Assembly (NCBI RefSeq): GCF_010448835.1
Contig: NZ_CP048409.1
Span: 248,001 to 312,000 of the forward strand
Source of the DNA: Draconibacterium halophilum
GTDB lineage: Bacteria; Bacteroidota; Bacteroidia; Bacteroidales; Prolixibacteraceae
Reading direction: 5' to 3'
DNA length: 64,000 nt
Numbering within the stretch: the stretch's first letter is position 1; each line of letters starts with the position of its first letter. This document shows, one piece after another, positions 8,121 through 17,633 of this stretch. Made by a program: the position numbers and the translations under genes. The notes under the pieces are model-generated. The model made no database searches, was not told the DNA's origin, and saw only the letters and a program-made list of their open reading frames with translations.

Positions 8121-10001
8121 CTATTCTACAAGATCTGCAAGCAAATCCATTTTTAAAATAAACGATTCCAGCCCTGTTAATGCTATTTCAACCTTACCCT
8201 TTCCATTTTTCACCTCCAGTACAAATTCATTTTCATTTGTCAATTGGTCAGTCAGTTTATATAAACCGTCTGTTATATTCAAGGCCTTAACTGTTCCCTC
8301 ATCCAGTTTCAGTTGAAATTTGTGCGAAGCTTCTTCGAAATTACTCACTACAATTAAACGGTTATCTCCATTCCAACGCACAAACGAGAAAATTTTATCC
8401 GAATATCCGGCTGTGTTTTGGCGGTTATACGAATGAATTTCTTTGTAGTCGCCCATCAATGCCGCAGATTGTGCCGAGAAACTCAGCAGGTTTCTGTAAA
8501 AAGCATTTAGTTCCTTCTCTGCATCAGAAAGCTCGCCACCATCAAATTTTCCATTATTCATCCAACGTTGATGAGCTGGCACACCACAGTAATCAAAAAT
8601 CGATGTTCGTGTTTCATCGCCAAACCCCATGTCGCCATCGCCGGGTTCGCCAACGTTTTGCCCAAAATAAATCATAGTTGGCGAAGTACTTAAACAGGTT
8701 GAAACCACCATTGCAGGTTTTCCTTTTTCAGCACTTCCGGCAAATCCGGCACTGGCAATACGCTGCTCATCGTGATTTTCCAAAAAGTGCAACATATGGT
8801 GCTCAATATCTTCCAATCCATCGTAAATCGCCGGAAGATTATCAGTGCTTCCGTGCCCCTGCATAATGTGTTTTAGCGTATCGTACAGTTCCACTTTGTC
8901 GTACAGGTAATCCATTTTCCCTTTATGAATATAGTCGCGATAAAGAGCTGGATTATAAACTTCAGCCAACAGAAAAGCATCCGGATTTTTCATTTTCAAA
9001 GCTGAGTTCATATAACTCCAGAATTCCACAGGAACCATTTCTGCCATATCGTAACGAAAACCATCTACCCCTTTTTCCATCCAATACAAAGCAATATTTT
9101 TAAACTTCTCCCACGAATCGGGCACATCTTTATCTTGCCAGAACTCGAAATGTGCTTTGTAATCTTCCCTGTTGAAACCTTCGGGAAGCAAATCAAAATC
9201 ATAGGTTCCATCTGGCTTCACACCGTAATTTACTTTTACCGTTTCGTACCAGTCATAAAATCCGGGTTGTGCTAAGCGCGCTCCGTTGCCCGTCCATTTT
9301 GCAGGATTCTCATCAAATTTTCCATCAGCCAGCGGATTGTTGTCGCCTCCCAACGGTTGGTAACCATTCAAAAATTCCGGCACCTGAAATGCCTCGCCGG
9401 GAATGTAATAGAAGTTATTATCTCGTTTGTATTCCACTGAAGTATCGTCGTTCTCGCCAAAATCAGCAACTCCTTCAGGTTTCGAAATCGACTGGTAATT
9501 TCGGGCAACATGATTGGGAACAATGTCAATGATCACTTTCATGCCATGCTGGTGAGTTCGCTCGATCAATGCTTCAAATTCTGCCAGTCGGTTTGCCGGA
9601 TCAACAGCCAGATCGGGATCTACATTATAATAATCTTTCACCGCATAAGGCGAACCGGCGCGGCCTTTTACCACATCGGGGTCGTCGTTTGAAATGCCAT
9701 ATTCGGTATAATCGGTTATCACATCATGATGCGGAACACCAGTGTACCAAATATGCGTAACACCCATCGATTTAATTTCATCCAGTGCGCGATCGGTAAA
9801 ATCGTTGAATTTCCCAACGCCATTTTCCTCGATTGTTCCCCACGGTTTGTTGGTGGTGTTTGTGTTTCCAAACAGACGGGTAAAAACCTGGTAAACTACG
9901 AATTTACCCTGAGCAGGTTTTTGTTGAATTATCTCTTGTTTTTTACTGGATTGACAAGCACATATACACATAATGATGAATAAGCCTACTAGTTTTTTCA
10001 T
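8121..10001 (-). CDS. Alpha-amylase family GH13 lipoprotein
   Basis: Glycoside hydrolase acting on alpha-1,4-glucans. A lipoprotein leader (MCICAC, Cys near 16) places it on a membrane, possibly the outer membrane like SusG. The (beta/alpha)8 barrel is intact: region I DIVPNHV, nucleophile Asp in GFRYDMAEM (about 317), acid/base Glu in FLLAEVYNP (about 344) and transition-state Asp in ENHDEQ (about 409), then a C-terminal beta domain. 626 aa is normal for the family. It is the last gene of the leftward arm, 115 bases after the preceding GH13 gene, with a hairpin repeat in the gap and a terminator beyond. Linkage specificity cannot be read from sequence alone. Confidence 0.92.
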   Translation of the reverse strand: MKKLVGLFIIMCICACQSSKKQEIIQQKPAQGKFVVYQVFTRLFGNTNTTNKPWGTIEENGVGKFNDFTDRALDEIKSMGVTHIWYTGVPHHDVITDYTEYGISNDDPDVVKGRAGSPYAVKDYYNVDPDLAVDPANRLAEFEALIERTHQHGMKVIIDIVPNHVARNYQSISKPEGVADFGENDDTSVEYKRDNNFYYIPGEAFQVPEFLNGYQPLGGDNNPLADGKFDENPAKWTGNGARLAQPGFYDWYETVKVNYGVKPDGTYDFDLLPEGFNREDYKAHFEFWQDKDVPDSWEKFKNIALYWMEKGVDGFRYDMAEMVPVEFWSYMNSALKMKNPDAFLLAEVYNPALYRDYIHKGKMDYLYDKVELYDTLKHIMQGHGSTDNLPAIYDGLEDIEHHMLHFLENHDEQRIASAGFAGSAEKGKPAMVVSTCLSTSPTMIYFGQNVGEPGDGDMGFGDETRTSIFDYCGVPAHQRWMNNGKFDGGELSDAEKELNAFYRNLLSFSAQSAALMGDYKEIHSYNRQNTAGYSDKIFSFVRWNGDNRLIVVSNFEEASHKFQLKLDEGTVKALNITDGLYKLTDQLTNENEFVLEVKNGKGKVEIALTGLESFILKMDLLADLVE

Positions 10002-10019
10002 AACTACTTAAATTAAAAA

Positions 10020-10102
10020 CTGTCATTTCGATACTGAGATACAAGGGAGAGAAATATGTTAATCACGGAGATTTCTCAGTCGTTCCTCCTTCGAAATGAC
10101 AG
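10020..10102. repeat. Nested inverted repeat, probable multicopy intergenic palindrome
   Basis: Outer arms CTGTCATTTCGA (10020-10031) and TCGAAATGACAG (10091-10102) are perfectly complementary. Inner arms ACTGAGA (10033-10039) and TCTCAGT (10074-10080) are too. The element fills the gap between two GH13 genes. Similar palindromes are scattered in Bacteroidota intergenic regions, but only one copy is visible here. It could stabilise or process the operon mRNA. Confidence 0.65.
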
Positions 10103-10116
10103 CAATTTTGAGAAGT

Positions 10117-11955
10117 TTACTTCGCTAACTCAACAATAAACGCTGATTTTGCGGGAACTGTAACTTCCGAAATATCTGAAATTGTAGCCCCCGAAATAAT
10201 TTCTTTACCTGACTTATAACCATTAGTCACTTCGTTAAAACGATCGGTTTTAATGGTTTTTGCTTCAGCGTTTTTATTCAGAATAACCATCACAGCTTCA
10301 TCATCAGAATAGCGGAAATAAATATAAGTACCATCTTCAGGAACAAAGTGCATCAATTTCCCATCGTGAATTACATCGGCATTTTTACGCCAGTTCTGGA
10401 TTTTAGAAACATATTCCTGCATGTCCTTCGCAGCATCACTCATTCCTTCGCCGGTAAAAGCATTTACTTTATCGCCTTTCCAGCCACCGGGGTAATCAGC
10501 GCGAATATCACCGTGTTCACTCCCATCGTGACGCATTAAAATCTCAGTACCGTAATAGATTTGGGGAATTCCTCGGGTAGTTAAAAAGAAAGTCACACCC
10601 ATTTTCAGCAGATCAACATCTTCGCCGACCTGAACATAGAAGCGCGACATATCATGGTTATCCGGGAAAATGGTCAGTTTGTATGGATCAGGATATAAGA
10701 AATCGTTGGCCAATGCATTATAAATCTGAATCAATCCAAAGTCGAAACTTTCTTCGTTGCGTAATCCTTCAGAAACCGCACTCTGCAATGGAAAATCCAT
10801 CATACTCGGGGCATAATTCTTATAACCGTCCTGGTTGAGTTTTCCTTTTTGCCAGTACGAAACAATGGCCGGATTGGTGGTCCACTCTTCTCCAACCACA
10901 TTAAAATCCGGGTATTCTTCCAACAATTGTTTTGTCCAATCGCTCATCATATTTTTATCTGGATAAGGCCACGTATCTTGTCTGATTCCTTCCAAGCCAA
11001 CATATTCAACCCACCAAATACTGTTTTGAATAAGGTATTTTGCCAGGAAGGGATTTTTCTGATTCATGTCGGGCATTGCTGAAACAAACCAACCGTCAAC
11101 CATTGCTTTTTTATCCGCTTCCGAAGCGTGCGGATCTTCGTTTACCGTACGGCGGTGACTGGTAATCTTCATTTCGGGATAATTGTTAATCCAGTCTTTC
11201 ATAGGCATATCGTGCATCCACCAGTGTTCTGATCCGCAGTGGTTAAAGATCAAATCCATTATCAGTTTCATGCCACGTTTATCCAGCTCTTCATTCAGTT
11301 CCTGGTACTCTTCATTCGAACCATAACGGCGGTCAACCTGGTAAAAATCGGTGCAGGCATATCCGTGGTACGATGCTTCGGGCATGTCATTTTCCAACAC
11401 CGGATTTAACCAAACGGCAGTAAATCCCATGTCTTGCAAATAATCCAATGAATTTATGATTCCGCGGATATCGCCTCCATGTCGGCCATAGTTATAATCA
11501 CGATCGAGGCCTTCTTTCATTCCTTCAACCTCGTCGTTGCTGGTATCACCATTCACAAAACGGTCGGGCGTGATCAAATAAATTACATCTGATGAATTGA
11601 AACCTTCTCGGTTGGTTGAACCCTGTTCACGATCCCACAATTCGAAATTGTAGCTGTCTACAACTTTATCGCCTTGTTTAAACTGAATTTCGAATTCGCC
11701 GGGTTGTACATCTTTTGCCATTTTCAGATCGACAAACAGGTAGTTTGGATTTTCCACTTTTGTAGTTGCCTCCAAAGTCACTCCCGGATAATCAATTACC
11801 ACATCGGTTTTTGAAATATTCTCGCCGTAGATCAATAATTGGAGATCAGGATTTTTCATTTTGGTCCACCAGTTTGGCGGCTCAACGCGTGCCACTTCCT
11901 GCCCCACAACATTTAGGGTAAGCAGGATGATAAACAAAGTGATTAGTTTCTTCAT
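10117..11955 (-). CDS. Periplasmic GH13 cyclomaltodextrinase/neopullulanase-type enzyme (SusA-like)
   Basis: Hydrolyses maltodextrins and related alpha-glucans in the periplasm. Signal peptide 1-18 (LNVVGQ). Residues 20-110 match the beta-sandwich N-terminal domain of cyclomaltodextrinases (VEPPNWWTKMKNPDLQLLIY). The GH13 barrel follows: MDLIFNHCG, nucleophile Asp in GIRQDTWPY (about 328), acid/base Glu in VVGEEWTT (about 355) and Asp in FPDNHDMSRF (about 433). 612 aa is typical. It lies between GH65 and the lipoprotein GH13 in the leftward operon and should trim imported oligosaccharides to maltose and glucose for the MFS importer. Specificity is inferred from the N-terminal domain. Confidence 0.9.
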   Translation of the reverse strand: MKKLITLFIILLTLNVVGQEVARVEPPNWWTKMKNPDLQLLIYGENISKTDVVIDYPGVTLEATTKVENPNYLFVDLKMAKDVQPGEFEIQFKQGDKVVDSYNFELWDREQGSTNREGFNSSDVIYLITPDRFVNGDTSNDEVEGMKEGLDRDYNYGRHGGDIRGIINSLDYLQDMGFTAVWLNPVLENDMPEASYHGYACTDFYQVDRRYGSNEEYQELNEELDKRGMKLIMDLIFNHCGSEHWWMHDMPMKDWINNYPEMKITSHRRTVNEDPHASEADKKAMVDGWFVSAMPDMNQKNPFLAKYLIQNSIWWVEYVGLEGIRQDTWPYPDKNMMSDWTKQLLEEYPDFNVVGEEWTTNPAIVSYWQKGKLNQDGYKNYAPSMMDFPLQSAVSEGLRNEESFDFGLIQIYNALANDFLYPDPYKLTIFPDNHDMSRFYVQVGEDVDLLKMGVTFFLTTRGIPQIYYGTEILMRHDGSEHGDIRADYPGGWKGDKVNAFTGEGMSDAAKDMQEYVSKIQNWRKNADVIHDGKLMHFVPEDGTYIYFRYSDDEAVMVILNKNAEAKTIKTDRFNEVTNGYKSGKEIISGATISDISEVTVPAKSAFIVELAK

Positions 11956-11994
11956 TATGAATTGGTTTTAATATTTTACATTTCCTTTACCCCT

Positions 11995-12122
11995 TACCCT
12001 GTCGGGAGTTCCCCTAAAAAGGGGAACAAGCATCAACCAAATTTTCCAGGTTGTTTCAAAGCTCCAACTTTGCTTAAAACTGTTTCCCCTCGCGAGGAGA
12101 AATACCGACAGACAATAGGGTA
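11995..12122. repeat. Intergenic palindromic repeat element
   Basis: Between GH65 and the SusA-like gene. TACCC/TGTCGG (11995-12005) is mirrored by CCGACA (12105-12110) and GGGTA (12118-12122), and inside is a hairpin GTTCCCC/GGGGAAC (12008-12014, 12021-12027). The non-coding 128-base block looks like a mobile intergenic repeat. It overlaps a spurious 81-codon frame. Confidence 0.55.
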
Positions 12123-12136
12123 AATATCGTATTCTT

Positions 12137-14445
12137 TTACTTTTTAATTTCAAGGGTTGAGTTTCCGGCAATTTTGTGTTCGGTTCCCCAAACTGTTGCA
12201 GAAACAACAACATCTGAATGATTTACTATTAAGAACAACTCACGCTGTTTCTTCACCTCCAAATGTGCCCCACCAAAGTCGATTCGGAAACCATACGATT
12301 TCCACGATTCGGGCAGGAATGGATTAAATGTCAGCTTATTATTTACCACACGCATTCCGCCAAATGCCATTACAAACGACATCCATGTTCCACCCATGCT
12401 GGTAATGTGCAGACCGTCATCGGTGTCGTTATTGTAATCATCCAAATCGAGGCGCGAAGTGCGCAAATACATTTCGTAGGCTTTGTCCTGGTAACCGATT
12501 TTTGCAGCCAGAATTGAGTGAACACATGGCGACAACGACGATTCGTGAACAGTTAATGGCTCATAAAAATCAAAATGCCGTTTCAATTCTTCTATGGAAA
12601 AGTTTTCCTGAAAAAGGTATAAACTCTGTAAAGTATCGGCCTGTTTAATATATGGAGCACGTAGAATTTTATCCCACGACCAGTTCTGGTTAATTGGCAA
12701 GTCCTCTGCCGGAAGTTCTGCAACCGGCGTTAAATCTTTGTCCAGAAAACCATCCTGCTGCAAGTATATTCCCCGCTTCTCATCTCTCGGATAATACATT
12801 TTATCAATGATGTCCGTCCAGCGTGCTGTTTCCTGTAATTCGTTGAATTTCCATTTTTTCACCAATTCTTCAAACAAGAACGGTATTTCCTTTTTCAGGT
12901 ATTCAATTACTTCAAGCGTATATTTTAATGTCCACACAGCCATGTAACTGGTATGGAAATTATTGTTTACGTTATTCTCGTATTCGTTTGGCCCGGTAAC
13001 ACCCAGCATGACATACTTTTCTTTGTTGGCCGACCAGTTTACGCGCTGGCTCCAGAAACGACTAATGCCCAGCAACACCTCAAAGCCCATCGGCGCCAGA
13101 TATTCCTTATCGCCGGTGTAATTCACATAATCGTAAATGGCATAGGCAATGGCACCATTTCGGTGAATTTCTTCAAAAGTAATTTCCCACTCGTTGTGGC
13201 ATTCTTCGCCATTAATGGTTACCATCGGGTACAATGCTGCACCATTTTTAAAGCCAAGTTTTTCTGCATTTTCAATGGCTTTTTCCAAATGTTTACGACG
13301 GTAAATCAAAAGGTTCCGCGAAACTTTTTGCGGTGCTGTACTCAGGTAAAAAGGCAAACAATAAGCCTCGGTATCCCAATAGGTTACACCGCCATATTTT
13401 TCGCCGGTAAATCCTTTAGGCCCGATATTCAGCCGCTCATCTTCGCCCGAGTAGGTTTGATTGAGCTGAAAGATATTGAAGCGAATTCCCTGCTGGGCCG
13501 CAACATCGCCTTCAATTTTTATATCGCTGGTTTCCCATTTCTGTAACCAACAGTTTTTATGATTTTCAAATAGGGCATCGAAACCGGCTTCAACAGCTAG
13601 GTCAACTGCTTCTTTGGCTTTTTGGGGTAAATCTTCTTTGGCATAATTAAGGGAAGAAACAGTTGAAGAGAATTTCTCAACAACTATTTCATCACCTCTC
13701 TCTACCGAGACATTTTGAGATGCCTCGACATACTTCTCCCTTTCCCCGTTCGTGATATCTGTGTTTACTTTTTTTCCATTTTTTAACAGTTGAAACCACA
13801 TTCCGGTACTTAGCTGAAAGCCGGTTTTTAAGGTTTCAACGGTGAGATACCCTCCTGTCCGCCAACGGCGTGGGCAACTTCTACCCAGAATTTTTCGTCG
13901 TAATTCGAATCTTCATTCTCCACATCACCATCGAGGTAAGGTGTTACGCTCAGCTCACCGTCAAAGTTCAGCGCTTTTACCGTGTAACGGATGGCACCAA
14001 TTTCGGTGGCAACAATACTTACAAAACGGTGCGAACAAACCTCAACCTGATTTCCGTTTTGCAACTCGGCAACAAAACAACGTGTTAACAAACCGTGTTG
14101 CATGTCGAGCTCGCGTTTAAACGAAAGTACTTTTGCTTTTGCCAGATCGAGCTCTTCGTTGTTTACAGTAACTCCAATTCCAATCCAGTTGGTCGAATTA
14201 ATGATCTTCGCAAAATATTCAGGATAGCCGTTTTTCCACCATCCCACGCGGGTTTTGTCGGGGTAATAAATCCCGGCAACATAGGTTCCGTTTAGCGTGT
14301 CGCCTGAATACTTTTCCTCGAAATTGGCACGCTGGCCCATTTTCCCATTTCCGATACTAAAAATACTCTCAGAAATTCGGTTATGTTCCGGAACAAAACC
14401 CTCTTCAACTATTTTCCAGTCGTGATGAATGATATAATTCTTCAT
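12137..14445 (-). CDS. GH65 maltose phosphorylase (one-base frameshift near 13850)
   Basis: Cytoplasmic enzyme that splits maltose with phosphate into beta-glucose 1-phosphate and glucose. The first 205 residues (14445-13828) and the following 554 (13801-12137) are parts of one protein. Adding one base at the GGG run (minus strand, 13850-13852) joins them as ...GGQEG-YLTVETLKTGFQLSTG-MWFQLL..., giving 769 aa, normal for GH65. The catalytic acid is the Glu in GPNEYENNVNNNFHT, near residue 487, the motif of maltose phosphorylases. It starts 18 bases after the MFS gene, in the same operon. The frameshift is probably a base-calling error. The beta-phosphoglucomutase gene often found beside such enzymes is missing. 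Confidence 0.9.
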
Positions 14446-14463
14446 CTCAGTGCTTTTAATTTT

Positions 14464-15975
14464 TTAATTTTCTGTTGCAACGTCTTTCACAAAAAGTACG
14501 AGCACAGCTGCTATTACCATTGAAACTCCACCAAAAACGAGTGCTATAATCGACTCTCCACCAAACAGATCTTTTACCATGAACCCAAGAATTGTAGCCG
14601 CCAGAATTTGCGGTATTACAATAAAGAAATTGAAAATGCCCATGTAAACGCCCATTTTGTTCGATGGCAACGATCCGGTAAGAATGGCATAAGGCATAGA
14701 AAGGATACTTGCCCAGGCAATGCCAACACCGATCATTGGAAGTATCAGCCAGGTTGGATCGTTAAACAGGTAAATAGAAGCCAGCCCTACACCACCGATT
14801 ATTAAACTAATGAAGTGTGTGAATTTTCGATTGGTATATTTTGCAACAACCGGTAAAGCAAATGCCATTAGCGCAGCAACTCCGTTATAAACGCCAAAAA
14901 GAATGGTAACCCAGTCGGCACCGTCGTTGTATAATTGCGATTGCGGATTGGTGGTGCCGTATATGTGACTGGTAATTCCCGACACGGAATAAATCCACAG
15001 CGAGAATAAACCAACCCAGGTAAAAAACTGCACCAGTGCCAGTTGTTTCATGGTGACTGGCATACGTAACAAATCGCTAAATATTTCAACCAAGGCATTC
15101 TTATCCTTTCTTTGTGATTTTAGCCATGCAGCCATCATCATCAACAAAAAGAAAAGAAAAAGAATACCTCCAAGAATGTACAGTTCTTTTTCCAACTCCA
15201 TCAGCCGTGTAACTACTACGATCAGTAAACCGAGCAAACCGAGTATTCCTCCAGTTTTGGCAAAGCGGTTGCTTACCACTTCTTCTTCATTTAGTACTTC
15301 CTCCTTGTTGGTTGTTTGTCTTTCGCTTTCTTCAAACTCGTTCAATTCTTCGGGCTTATATTCTTTGGTTGTAATAATGGTCCAGAGAATAGCCAGAAAG
15401 AAGATGACACCACCAATGTAAAAAGACCATTGCACGGATGGAGGAATCACTCCCTCGGGGGCAGTATTTGCAATGTTCAACCAGTTGGTCATTGCATACG
15501 GCAGTACAGATCCTACAACAGCCCCGGTACCAATAAAAAAGCTTTGCATGGCAAAACCCATGGTACGTTGTTCGTTGGGCAACATGTCGCCAACAAAAGC
15601 ACGAAACGGCTCCATTGAAACGTTAATGGAAGCATCCATGATCCAGAGTGTACCGGCAGCCACCCACAAGGCAGGCGAGTTTGGCATTAGGAAGAGTGCA
15701 AGCGAAGCGAAAATCGCTCCAAACAAAAAATAGGGCCTTCTTCGTCCGAGTCGGTTCCAGGTTTTATCGCTCATGTGACCGATAATAGGCTGAATAATTA
15801 AGCCCGTAACAGGAGCAGCGATCCACAAAATCGGAATGTCCTCGACATTGGCCCCAAGTGTTTCGAAAATCCGGCTTACATTGGCATTCTGCAAGGCAAA
15901 TCCAAACTGGATACCCAGAAAACCAAAACTCATATTCCAGATCTGCCAAAAACTTAACCTAGGTTTTTTGCGCAT
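14464..15975 (-). CDS. MFS maltose/sugar transporter (SLC45-like)
   Basis: Inner-membrane importer of 503 residues with about 12 predicted helices. The N-terminal half carries the major-facilitator loop signature GHMSDKTWNRLGRRRPY near residues 66-82; an acidic cytoplasmic loop (about 212-235) separates the halves. The family includes SLC45-type sugar/H+ symporters, and in Bacteroidota maltose loci this gene imports maltose for phosphorolysis. It is first in the leftward operon, with a -7/-33 promoter and a LacI-type operator upstream. Substrate is inferred from the GH65 and GH13 neighbours. Confidence 0.88.
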   Translation of the reverse strand: MRKKPRLSFWQIWNMSFGFLGIQFGFALQNANVSRIFETLGANVEDIPILWIAAPVTGLIIQPIIGHMSDKTWNRLGRRRPYFLFGAIFASLALFLMPNSPALWVAAGTLWIMDASINVSMEPFRAFVGDMLPNEQRTMGFAMQSFFIGTGAVVGSVLPYAMTNWLNIANTAPEGVIPPSVQWSFYIGGVIFFLAILWTIITTKEYKPEELNEFEESERQTTNKEEVLNEEEVVSNRFAKTGGILGLLGLLIVVVTRLMELEKELYILGGILFLFFLLMMMAAWLKSQRKDKNALVEIFSDLLRMPVTMKQLALVQFFTWVGLFSLWIYSVSGITSHIYGTTNPQSQLYNDGADWVTILFGVYNGVAALMAFALPVVAKYTNRKFTHFISLIIGGVGLASIYLFNDPTWLILPMIGVGIAWASILSMPYAILTGSLPSNKMGVYMGIFNFFIVIPQILAATILGFMVKDLFGGESIIALVFGGVSMVIAAVLVLFVKDVATEN

Positions 15976-16078
15976 AATATTAGTTTTAATTTGTAGCTAA
16001 GCCGTATGTATAATTATACCACAGCAAAAGAACTTTTGCTGCTAAACACGAAGTATGTGTAAGTTGAAATTGCCTGCA

Positions 16079-16110
16079 CAAATATAAGTCACAATTCGAC
16101 TTAAATCCAA
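16079..16110 (-). promoter_or_regulatory. Promoter of the leftward maltose operon
   Basis: On the minus strand TTG (16110-16108), 21 bases, then TATATTTG (16086-16079) match the Bacteroidota -33/-7 pattern. The MFS start codon lies about 100 bases downstream. Confidence 0.55.
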
Positions 16111-16167
16111 ATAGCTTGTCTTCTGAACACTTGAAAATTAGGGGATTTTAACCAAAATTGATCATTT

Positions 16168-16180
16168 CAAACGTTTGCGG
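16168..16180. promoter_or_regulatory. LacI-family operator before the MFS operon
   Basis: CAAACGTTTGCGG contains the perfect 10-bp palindrome CAAACGTTTG (16168-16177) and shares 13 bases with the operator before susC at 17446-17461. It lies about 60 bases upstream of the -33 element. Confidence 0.7.
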
Positions 16181-16268
16181 AAAGTGAAAATATATTCTAT
16201 AACATGTTTTGCCTGACACCGGAAATCGGCCAATAATTACAAAAAAGCAATAAAATACAAATAGGATA

Positions 16269-17284
16269 TTATATTATGGATGATCCACGAATAATCAAAT
16301 CGGCATTCAGCACTTTGGTTTCAGCCGGATATTCATCATCTTCTGATGTTATTCGCCGAAGTAGCATTTCGGTAGCCATAGTTCCCATTTCGTAACCATG
16401 TTGATCGACAGAAGTTAGCGTTGGAACAGTAATTCCGGAGAAACGTCCATCGGAAAAGCCAACAATCGCAATCTCATCAGGTATTTTGTAGCCTTTTTTC
16501 TGAATGGTTTGCATGGCTCCAATGGCGGTCAAATCGTTGGTAGCAAACACACCATCAAATTTTTTCTTTTGATTAATGAGCTTCATTATGGCCATTCGGG
16601 CTTTTTCAAACGAGTCGGCTTCAATAATCAAATCTTCATCAACAGGAATTCCGGCATCGTTTAACGCTTTTAGGTAACCTTCTTTTCTTCTTTGCCCAAT
16701 TATAAGCGCCATTGGCCCCCAAGGTGTGCAATTCGAGTTCGCCCGCTATCAATTAAATGACAGGTTGCTTTGTACGCCGCATCAAAATCGTCGATAATAA
16801 CCTGGTCGGCAGCAATGCCGGGAACAACGCGATCGTAAAATACCATGGGTACTTCGTTGCGGTTGAAATTATATAAATGTTTGTAATCTGTGGTTTCTTT
16901 CGAAATGGATATCAAAACACCATCTACCCGGCTCGATAATAAAGTTTTTGCATTGGCTACCTCGCGCTCGTACCGCTCGTTACTCTGACAAATAATTACA
17001 TTAAAACCTGCATCGTAGGCAACATCTTCAATTCCGCTAATAACCGATGAAAAGAAATAGTGTACAATTTCGGGAATAATAACACCAATGGTATTGCTGC
17101 GCCGTTGTTTTAAACTAAGTGCCACTGCATTGGGCTGGTAGTTCAGCTTTTGGGCCAATTCCTGCACCGCACGCTTGGTTTCTTTGCTGATATCGGGGTG
17201 GTCTTTTAACGCGCGCGACACTGTCGACGGCGAAATATTAAGTTCACGAGCCAAGTCTTTTATGGTTACTAGTCCGCTTTTCAT
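16269..17284 (-). CDS. LacI-family transcriptional regulator of the maltose locus (one-base frameshift near 16718)
   Basis: N-terminal helix-turn-helix (VTIKDLARELNISPSTVSRALKDHP, residues 6-30) followed by a hinge (LNYQPNAVALSLKQ) and a periplasmic-binding-protein-like effector domain. The frame breaks at the G5 run (plus strand C run 16716-16720); one extra G joins ...RIAHLGG to PMALIIGQRR..., giving 338 aa, the normal length. It sits between the two arms of the locus, and palindromic CAAACGTTTG operators lie on both sides. It should sense maltose or a maltodextrin. Whether it represses or activates cannot be told from sequence. Confidence 0.9.
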
Positions 17285-17346
17285 CTTCTCAAAATTCCCT
17301 CAGTATTGATTATTGATACTATTAAATCCTTGATTCAGGCTTTACA

Positions 17347-17354
17347 CAAATGTA
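17347..17354 (-). promoter_or_regulatory. -7 box (TACATTTG) of the lacI-type regulator gene
   Basis: TACATTTG on the minus strand fits TAnnTTTG and is 63 bases upstream of the regulator start. The strong operator at 17446-17461 lies about 90 bases further upstream, so autoregulation is possible. Confidence 0.4.
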
Positions 17355-17445
17355 ATCATTTAGCCAAAACTACACATAAATTCTTCGCAGCAAAACAGCA
17401 CAACCAGTAACCACCTGTTTTATAACATGTTGAATGCAAACGACA

Positions 17446-17461
17446 CCGCAAACGTTTGCGG
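17446..17461. promoter_or_regulatory. LacI-family operator before susC (16-bp perfect palindrome)
   Basis: CCGCAAACGTTTGCGG is a perfect palindrome with the central CG step typical of LacI/GalR-family operators. It lies 172 bases upstream of the susC-like start and about 160 upstream of the regulator start. A shortened copy occurs before the MFS operon. Confidence 0.8.
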
Positions 17462-17633
17462 AACCGGAAGTGTTAAAAAACGTAATTTTTTCTTCGCAAT
17501 TGTTATACATTAGCTATTGAATTTTAGCATTTGTTGAACACGAAGTCTCTGTAACAAATTGATCTATTGCCTACTAAAACAAGTTAAGAGAGATTTTAAC
17601 AAACAATAAATTCATAAACTAATAACATGTAAA

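Noticed and set aside
11968..12213. An 81-codon frame before the SusA-like gene
   Set aside because: It is a reading of the palindromic intergenic repeat plus the GH65 3' end in another frame.
12953..13546. A 197-codon rightward frame inside the GH65 gene
   Set aside because: Antisense shadow of a strongly conserved enzyme; no start context or domain.
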